DNA of 37,836 nucleotides from Flavobacteriales bacterium UBA3477 (GTDB lineage Bacteria > Bacteroidota > Bacteroidia > Flavobacteriales > Schleiferiaceae), in the NCBI GenBank assembly GCA_002378005.1, contig DFQY01000019.1:1-37836 (forward strand), read 5' to 3'. Positions 33,177-37,836 of this stretch are shown one piece after another. A program made the position numbers and the translations under genes. Positions within the stretch are counted from its first letter, which is position 1. Every line of letters begins with the position of its first letter. The notes beneath the pieces were generated by a model. The model was given only the letters and a program-made list of their open reading frames with translations, ran no database searches and was not told the DNA's origin.

Positions 33177-33689
33177 ATGGAAGAGTTTGAATCACAGCAA
33201 TCGACTAGGAAGGAAGAATTCATGCTTGTTCAATTATTAGTCGGTGTAGTATTGTTATGGCTATTGAGTCTAATGGCTATCTATTGGATTGGCGACGATT
33301 GGTCAATACGCGGAACAATTGGAGATACGTTTGGAGCAGTGAATGCGCTGTTCTCAGGATTAGCTTTTGCTGCCTTAGTGTATACAATCATTCTTCAGCG
33401 ACGAGAAATTCGATTGAATCGTTCGGAGATTGAATTGAATCGAAGGGAACTTGCTAAAAGTGTTAAGGCACAGAATGCGTCGCAATTGGCCCTAAAACAG
33501 CAAGTAGCTCAAACTCACTTAAGCGCCAAAATCAATGCAATGAATACAATCATTGGATATTATACAAGCCAGATTGAAAGCGATAAAAGTTCTCCTGAAG
33601 TTGTTGAGAGAGCGAAGGAAAAACGTCGACAGATTATTCATCAAATCGATGTACTAATTGATGGTTTGGAGGATAGCGAAGTAGAGTAA
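33177..33689 (+). CDS. Membrane/coiled-coil protein of unknown function
   Basis: A 170-residue protein with two transmembrane helices (about 17-40 and 48-72, with the diagnostic-looking GTIGDTFGAVNALFSGLAFA) followed by a long amphipathic helix rich in Glu, Arg and Gln (LQRREIRLNRSEIELNRRE), predicted coiled coil. The GDxFGAVNALFSGLAFAxL motif occurs at the N-terminus of many uncharacterised proteins, some labelled phage abortive-infection proteins. Here the downstream domain is short and no enzyme motif is seen. It lies between the kds operon and the DUF1704 gene. A defence role cannot be claimed. Codon use is more A-rich than in kds genes. Confidence 0.8.
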   Translation: MEEFESQQSTRKEEFMLVQLLVGVVLLWLLSLMAIYWIGDDWSIRGTIGDTFGAVNALFSGLAFAALVYTIILQRREIRLNRSEIELNRRELAKSVKAQNASQLALKQQVAQTHLSAKINAMNTIIGYYTSQIESDKSSPEVVERAKEKRRQIIHQIDVLIDGLEDSEVE

Positions 33690-33708
33690 TATTTGAGTAC
33701 TTTCGACC

Positions 33709-33727
33709 CGCCCTATTGTAATGGGCG
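33709..33727 (+). promoter_or_regulatory. Hairpin over the first start codon of the DUF1704 gene
   Basis: CGCCC (33709-33713) and GGGCG (33723-33727) pair with ATG 33721 in or beside the stem. In the mRNA it could hide that ATG, so either translation is controlled or ATG 33733 is the true start. Confidence 0.3.
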
Positions 33728-34995
33728 ATTATATGACCAACGAGGTTGATATTCAGAAAATTGTAGCGGTAAGTGATGCGCTGCTGGCCATCACCGACGA
33801 TGTAAAAATCCTCCGCAATATTGCCTGGGAAGATCATGTTCAACAAGAGTTCTTCCGTTACGGCGCGCAGCGATTGCCCTTTGTGGAATACCCGAAATAT
33901 GATGCAGCTCCTGTATTGGAGCGAATTGCGGCCGTACGCAAGGAAATAGCTGAGGTACCACACATTAAAAAGTATGCTTCCCGTATCGCGGAAAAGTTAG
34001 AGAGCAGCGCCTATTTGTTGGCTACTAGAGGTACACCTGCGTTCTTCGAGCATTCGAAGGATTTGTATGGTGAGCCCACCAATGAATTGGAAAACGGGAG
34101 TTCCACCATTATTGATCTTGCTAACCACTTTGACCGTCTCTTTGACCTCGTAAAACACGAGGATCTAGGTGCGGCCGTCGAGATGCCCTCAGTATCCGCT
34201 GAAACCTTAGCGCAGAAAATGCGGGAGGCGGTAGATCAAATGTTTGGGGAACATGCGCCCGAGGTAGTCATGGACCCTAGTTTGGCTTCGAATGCGTTGG
34301 CAGGGCGTCGTCGTATTGCCATTCGTCCTACAGCACAGTTCAATGATAAGGATGTCGATCAGCTCATTCAACATGAGGCTTTTGTGCACGTTGCGACGTC
34401 CATAAATGGTCATTTACAGCCGTATTTGAAGATCTTAGTCGAAGGGCATGCGGGTACCACAGCTACGCAGGAAGGTTTAGCGGTATTTGCTGAGTTCATC
34501 ACTGGAAATATTGATTTGGACCGATTACGCCGTTTATCAGATCGCGTCATCGCCATTCAGCACGCCATTGATGGTGCTGATTTTATCGATGTGTATCGTT
34601 ACTTCCTAGAGAAAACGGATCATCCAGAGCAGTCCTTTCAGAATGCTAAGCGTGTGTTTAGAGGTGGTGTAATGACCGGAGGGGCGCCTTTTACCAAGGA
34701 TATCGTCTATTTAGAAGGATTGGCAGATGTCCACAATTTCTTGCGCCTGGCGGTGGCTAAAGGCAAGTTTGATTACCTGGATTTATTGTTTGTCGGAAAG
34801 CTGAATATTGCCGACCTACCCACGTTGAAAAAATTATCTGAGCTGGGTATAGTAGCGCCACCGACTTTCATGCCGCCTTGGATCATGGATAAGCGTTATT
34901 TATTGTCTTATTTGAGCTATTCTTCATTCTTGACGACGTTCGATTCTTCGTTGTCGTCACCGTTCTACGAGAAGATTTTTGATAAATACGATTAA
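33721..34995 (+). CDS. DUF1704 'QEGLA' protein, putative zinc metallopeptidase
   Basis: A 424-residue soluble protein labelled in databases 'flavohemoglobin expression-modulating QEGLA motif protein'. The sequence contains HEAFVH (His218, Glu219, His223), an HExxxH motif, and Glu251 in TQEGLAVFAE, as in the DUF1704 family that includes the eukaryotic tubulin carboxypeptidase MATCAP. Other blocks are GLADVHNFLRLAVAKGKFDYLDLLF and a C-terminal region with MPPWIMDKRYLLSYLSYSSF. It is therefore probably a metallopeptidase with an unknown bacterial substrate. ATG 33733 is an alternative start. No peptidase partner, glutathione or flavohemoglobin gene is nearby. Confidence 0.85.
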   Translation: MGDYMTNEVDIQKIVAVSDALLAITDDVKILRNIAWEDHVQQEFFRYGAQRLPFVEYPKYDAAPVLERIAAVRKEIAEVPHIKKYASRIAEKLESSAYLLATRGTPAFFEHSKDLYGEPTNELENGSSTIIDLANHFDRLFDLVKHEDLGAAVEMPSVSAETLAQKMREAVDQMFGEHAPEVVMDPSLASNALAGRRRIAIRPTAQFNDKDVDQLIQHEAFVHVATSINGHLQPYLKILVEGHAGTTATQEGLAVFAEFITGNIDLDRLRRLSDRVIAIQHAIDGADFIDVYRYFLEKTDHPEQSFQNAKRVFRGGVMTGGAPFTKDIVYLEGLADVHNFLRLAVAKGKFDYLDLLFVGKLNIADLPTLKKLSELGIVAPPTFMPPWIMDKRYLLSYLSYSSFLTTFDSSLSSPFYEKIFDKYD

Positions 34996-35110
34996 GGAAA
35001 TTGGTCCCAAAAATCGTAACTTAAACAACGGCTCATTGAATGCTGCCATGGAAAGCGGCCGATTAGCTGCTGAGGGACTGAAAGAAAAACGCCAAGGCAT
35101 CTTTGCGTAG
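34996..35110 (+). pseudogene. Possible gene remnant or chance open frame
   Basis: After the DUF1704 stop a different frame stays open for about 38 codons and ends LNAAMESGRLAAEGL...QGIFA at a TAG. The segment resembles the C-terminus of an FAD-dependent reductase (NAAMESGRLAAE pattern), but no start or upstream gene exists. It overlaps the terminator. The evidence is weak. Confidence 0.2.
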
Positions 35111-35120
35111 CCACGTTTTT
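35085..35120. terminator. Bidirectional hairpin terminator
   Basis: AAAAACG and CGTTTTT pair, with a further GGC/GCC pairing inside. The hairpin lies between the DUF1704 gene and the convergent small basic gene, and its T-runs serve both strands. The stop of the minus gene overlaps its edge. Confidence 0.55.
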
Positions 35121-35307
35121 ATTGATGATCATCGCCTCTCTGGAGGTGGTCTTTTAGATGGCGCAAAAGATTCTTGCCGTAATGTCTGTTGGGTCGATGG
35201 GCCTTTTTCTTATTCGCTCGCTTGCCGACACGCTTGTCCTTAACTAGATCTTCGAGGTCCTTAGCCTGCTCTATTTTTTCAAAATCTCGAATCTGGGTGC
35301 GTTTCAT
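35119..35307 (-). CDS. Small basic conserved protein, function unknown
   Basis: A 62-residue protein with many Lys, Arg and His (KKKAHRPNRHYGKNLLRHLKDHL) after a more acidic N-terminal helix (EKIEQAKDLEDLVKDK). The R-P-N-R-H-Y pattern recalls small conserved proteins of Flavobacteriales, from memory only. It could bind nucleic acid. It is flanked by a hairpin terminator at its end and by the divergent menB promoter region upstream. The start is ATG 35307. No membrane segment or signal peptide is present. Confidence 0.6.
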   Translation of the reverse strand: MKRTQIRDFEKIEQAKDLEDLVKDKRVGKRANKKKAHRPNRHYGKNLLRHLKDHLQRGDDHQ

Positions 35308-35338
35308 TTCAAATACTCTGCTATCAACTATTACATAG

Positions 35339-35346
35339 TACCTTTG
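35339..35346 (+). promoter_or_regulatory. -7 promoter element for menB
   Basis: TACCTTTG matches TAnnTTTG, 33 bases before the menB ATG. No clear -33 TTG is seen. It shows menB has its own promoter, away from the other men genes. Confidence 0.6.
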
Positions 35347-35379
35347 TTAATGTTCACATATACCTAAAAGAATTGGACC

Positions 35380-36222
35380 ATGGCCCAACTAGAATGGCAA
35401 ACCGTCAAGGAATACGAGGAAATCACATTTAAGCAGCTTAACGGCGTCGCACGCATTGCGTTCAACCGTCCTGAGGTGCGCAACGCATTTACTCCAAAGA
35501 CCGTAGACGAGCTTTGGGAGGCACTCATCCTGTGCCACGAGAGCCAAGAAATAGGTGTTGTGCTTATCACCGGTGAGGGACCCTCGCCTAAAGATGGTGG
35601 TTGGGCATTCTGCTCCGGCGGTGACCAACGCTTTCGTTCTACCACTGGATACAAAGGCGAGAACGGCATCAACAGGTTCAACATCCTGGACGTTCAACGT
35701 CAGATCCGATTCATGAACAAGGTAGTAATCGCCGTAGTACCTGGTTGGGCAGTAGGTGGTGGTCACAGTCTACATGTAGTGTGTGATATGACCATAGCCT
35801 CAAAAGAACACGCCATCTTCAAACAAACTGATGCGGATGTAGCGAGCTTCGACGGCGGATTTGGTTCTGCCTACCTCGCTCGCCAAGTGGGTCAAAAAAG
35901 AGCACGCGAGATCTTCTTCCTAGGTGCTGAGTACTCTGCGCAAGAAGCCTACGAGATGGGCATGGTAAACAAGGTGGTACCGCACGAAGAGTTAGAGCAA
36001 ACGGCTTACGACTGGGCCCAAGAAATCATGACTAAGAGCCCTACGGCCATCAAGATGCTGAAGTTCGGGTTCAACCTCATCGACGACGGATTGGTCGGTC
36101 AGCAAGTGTACGCAGGAGAGGCCACGCGCTTGGCCTACGGTACAGATGAAGCCGTTGAAGGCCGCAATGCCTTCTTGGAAAAACGACCTCGAGACTTCTC
36201 TAAATTTCCGAAGTTCCCATAA
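35380..36222 (+). CDS. menB: 1,4-dihydroxy-2-naphthoyl-CoA synthase
   Basis: A 280-residue crotonase-family enzyme that closes the ring of o-succinylbenzoyl-CoA. Blocks are IAFNRPEVRNAFTPKTVDEL, GGWAFCSGGDQRFR (oxyanion loop), VPGWAVGGGHSLHVVCDMTIAS (second oxyanion and active-site region), FKQTDADVASFDGGFGSAYLAR and the C-terminal RPRDFSKFPKFP, typical of MenB. It is separated from the men operon by about 15 kb and is cotranscribed with a nitroreductase-like gene that overlaps by one base. Codon use is biased as in well-expressed genes. Confidence 0.96.
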   Translation: MAQLEWQTVKEYEEITFKQLNGVARIAFNRPEVRNAFTPKTVDELWEALILCHESQEIGVVLITGEGPSPKDGGWAFCSGGDQRFRSTTGYKGENGINRFNILDVQRQIRFMNKVVIAVVPGWAVGGGHSLHVVCDMTIASKEHAIFKQTDADVASFDGGFGSAYLARQVGQKRAREIFFLGAEYSAQEAYEMGMVNKVVPHEELEQTAYDWAQEIMTKSPTAIKMLKFGFNLIDDGLVGQQVYAGEATRLAYGTDEAVEGRNAFLEKRPRDFSKFPKFP

Positions 36223-36863
36223 TGGATGCCATTATAAATAGAAAAACCTCGAAGGTATTAGCTACAACCCCTTGGACACCCTCATTGTCAGAGGGGGAAA
36301 GAGAGGAATTGGTCCAAGAACTACTTACACTGGCTGCTGCGGCTCCTTACCACTACGAGAGCACGGCAAAGTATCGTAATGATTTGGCCTCAGGATTGCC
36401 ATTCCGATGCTATGTGGCCGATGCGGCACGTTGCCGTGCGGCGGTTGATTACGCAGCGGCACAAGAGGTTCAGGCGGGTAAAATTTCCGAGATGCTCAAT
36501 GCTGCTGAGGTGTTGTTTGTTGTGACTTGGCTGCCGGATACTTTCGGAGAGCCGGTCGTAGGTCGAGAGCCAATTCCCTTCACGGGCAACTTGAGAAATA
36601 TGGAGCATATAGCGGCTACTGGAGCAGCTATTCAGAACATATTAGTCGGCGCGACGGGGTTGGGGTATCCAAATTATTGGTCTTCAGGCGGAGTGCTTCG
36701 TTTTGATCCGATGCGCTCATATTTCGAGGTTCCTACTGAAGAGATCATTCTTGGGACCTTATTTGTCTTTCCAAAGGATGCTGAATCGCGCGCTGATGAG
36801 GTCGTGCCAGGTAAGCTGCGAGATAAGGGTAAGGCGTTGGATACTTGGTCTTTAATTGTTTGA
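36222..36863 (+). CDS. Nitroreductase-family FMN protein
   Basis: A 213-residue protein of the nitroreductase superfamily, usually dimeric FMN enzymes that reduce nitro compounds, quinones or other acceptors with NAD(P)H. Supporting blocks are AAAAPYHYESTAKYRN near the start, GNLRNMEHIAATGAAIQNILVGATGLGYPNYWSSGG in the centre (the region that packs on FMN) and EEIILGTLFVFPKD near the end. The usual SSxNxQPW start motif is not clear, so FMN binding is less certain. It overlaps menB by one base, which hints at a redox or quinone link, and overlaps the convergent FkbM gene by 12 bases. Confidence 0.8.
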   Translation: MDAIINRKTSKVLATTPWTPSLSEGEREELVQELLTLAAAAPYHYESTAKYRNDLASGLPFRCYVADAARCRAAVDYAAAQEVQAGKISEMLNAAEVLFVVTWLPDTFGEPVVGREPIPFTGNLRNMEHIAATGAAIQNILVGATGLGYPNYWSSGGVLRFDPMRSYFEVPTEEIILGTLFVFPKDAESRADEVVPGKLRDKGKALDTWSLIV

Positions 36864-37601
36864 TATTAATAAACGATAGTAGTTAAAAATGTCTTCGTTT
36901 ACATACCAATCATCTATGTTCGTTAAAGTGTCTGGTAAGGGAAGCTTCCAATAATTATTTTCTTCAAATATTTTTTGTAATGATTCTCTCTTTTCTGTTA
37001 TTCCATTATGCTCTACGCATATTATAGAGAAGGAATATTTAGAAAACTCAAAATTCTTAATTATCTCAAGTTCGCTACCTTCTGTATCGATTGAGATGAA
37101 TTCTATATGCTTCGGTGCATTGAATTTATCTAGTAAGTCGTTCAAAGAAATAGTTTTAACCAGGTATTTACTACTTACAGTTCTCTTTTTCTTATCTGAG
37201 TTGAGATGTTTCATCAAAGTATTCCCTCCTTTCCATTTACCAGTTTCGATAAATTCTAGGTCAAGATTAGATTCGCTAAATACACAGTCTGTTTCAATGT
37301 GTACATTTCTGTTATTCATTAATTTTTTATGCCACTTTTTTGCTGGTTCTGCTACAATTCCATTCCAACCCATACGCTCCTCGAGATAATACGTATTTGA
37401 ATTTGTTATGCCGTCTATTACACCAAATTCAACAAAATATCCTTTCTTCTTATTCCTCAATAATAGGGTAATGATATATTCGTGTCCATGCTGAGAATAT
37501 GTTTTTCCCAGTTTGAGGTTTGGATTTATTTCGCTGGCAAATATTTGATACTTGTCTGAATGAGAAAAGAATTTATTCCTCAGGAACTTAATTACTTTCA
37601 T
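36852..37601 (-). CDS. FkbM-family methyltransferase, A+T-rich
   Basis: A 249-residue SAM-dependent methyltransferase-like protein of the FkbM family, often found with polysaccharide or glycan modification genes. SAM-fold blocks are YFVEFGVIDGITNSNTYYL, WNGIVAEP, and the family signature FISIDTEGSELEIIK (about residues 168-182). Base composition by eye is markedly more A+T-rich than the neighbours and rich in Lys, Asn and Ile, suggesting recent transfer. The start is ATG 37601, 14 bases inside the preceding reading frame. It overlaps the nitroreductase-like gene at the 3' end. The substrate is unknown. Confidence 0.85.
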   Translation of the reverse strand: MKVIKFLRNKFFSHSDKYQIFASEINPNLKLGKTYSQHGHEYIITLLLRNKKKGYFVEFGVIDGITNSNTYYLEERMGWNGIVAEPAKKWHKKLMNNRNVHIETDCVFSESNLDLEFIETGKWKGGNTLMKHLNSDKKKRTVSSKYLVKTISLNDLLDKFNAPKHIEFISIDTEGSELEIIKNFEFSKYSFSIICVEHNGITEKRESLQKIFEENNYWKLPLPDTLTNIDDWYVNEDIFNYYRLLISNN

Positions 37602-37836
37602 TTAACTGTAAATCCTTTTGAATTTTCAAAAATAGCTTTTTCTCGTCCATTCCATCTAGACTGATTAATACCGGAATTTCCCCACGAGGGTATAGCGCTA
37701 ACACTCCGTCAACAGGTTTGTCAATGAGTAAGAGGTAGCGCGCGGTGTTAGGGCCTTTGAATTTGCCTTTAGCCACTTTTCCAGTGGAAATGCCGTGTGA
37801 GCGAATGGTGATTTCCGACAGGAATTCGAACAAGGA
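37588..37836 (-). CDS. Unidentified protein, 5' end outside window
   Basis: The frame is open to the window edge, so the gene enters from the right and only its C-terminal about 82 residues are seen (ending KKLFLKIQKDLQLNESN). I do not recognise it. It has mixed basic and beta-like segments (RYLLLIDKPVDGVLALYPRGEI in part) and no membrane segment. The base composition of its visible part is closer to the chromosome than that of FkbM, apart from its 3' end. It overlaps the FkbM start by 14 bases, suggesting they are read as one transcript. Confidence 0.6.
   Translation of the reverse strand, partial: SLFEFLSEITIRSHGISTGKVAKGKFKGPNTARYLLLIDKPVDGVLALYPRGEIPVLISLDGMDEKKLFLKIQKDLQLNESN

Noticed and set aside
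1..37836. CRISPR array, tRNA, rRNA, insertion sequence or prophage
   Set aside because: No regular repeat-spacer pattern, cloverleaf, transposase gene or structural phage gene was recognised on reading both strands.

Overview
The window looks like chromosomal DNA from a marine-type Bacteroidota, most likely a Flavobacteriales (Cryomorphaceae/Schleiferiaceae-like) with mid-range G+C. The clues are Bacteroidota-only families (DUF4199, DUF2200, the family misnamed 'ABC transporter ATPase', short MenE and MenF forms, a TonB receptor with a carboxypeptidase-regulatory-like N-terminus), promoters with the TAnnTTTG -7 element, scarce Shine-Dalgarno sequences, and a KDO/LptD outer-membrane gene set with menaquinone as the quinone. 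The assignment is an inference from gene content; no 16S rRNA or tRNA gene was seen.

Layout. 1-804: the 3' part of metF. 847-6215 (minus): a compact cluster read in the order amidase, MCE/MlaD protein, membrane [4Fe-4S] protein, HdrB-like CCG protein with a HAD phosphatase, and a small conserved protein. Divergent to it is lptD (6257-8806). 8803-12212: pabA/trpG (minus), ridA, lpdA and an orphan ABC ATPase. 12263-15416 (minus): the classical thrS-infC-rpmI-rplT translation operon. 15534-20436: menaquinone operon menI-menF-menD-menA-menC with overlapping junctions, followed by a convergent heme-type TonB receptor and then menE (22916-23935). 23901-25423 (minus): a YciO/Sua5-family protein, fructose-6-phosphate aldolase/transaldolase, and the SRP RNA gene. 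25529-28464: DUF4199 protein, two family 2 glycosyltransferases and DUF2200. 28504-30066: solitary tyrosine recombinase, an inverted-repeat region and a small membrane protein. 30280-33112: complete KDO pathway kdsA-kdsC-kdsD-kdsB. 33177-34995: membrane/coiled-coil protein and a DUF1704 (QEGLA) putative metallopeptidase. 35119-36863: small basic protein (minus), then menB and a nitroreductase-like protein. 36852-37836 (minus): an A+T-rich FkbM methyltransferase and a truncated unknown gene.

How the genes work together. Two pathways dominate. Menaquinone: MenF, MenD, MenC, MenE, MenB, MenI and MenA are all here, split over three transcription units; only a MenH is not recognisable. Lipopolysaccharide: KdsD, KdsA, KdsC and KdsB make CMP-KDO, and LptD inserts finished LPS in the outer membrane. 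The MCE protein and periplasmic amidase add further envelope functions. The membrane Fe-S/CCG pair may exchange electrons with the menaquinone pool, which is inference.

Eight matches to the Bacteroidota -7 element sit at sensible distances before genes. They support several start choices, including GTG for lptD, a nearly leaderless menI mRNA, and a complete -33/-7 promoter for the SRP RNA. The most interesting unexplained elements are the two palindromes around the kds promoter, the inverted repeat beside the recombinase, the non-AUG start of infC, the HExxxH DUF1704 protein, and the Fe-S/MCE/amidase cluster. I found no clear, complete new defence or mobile system.
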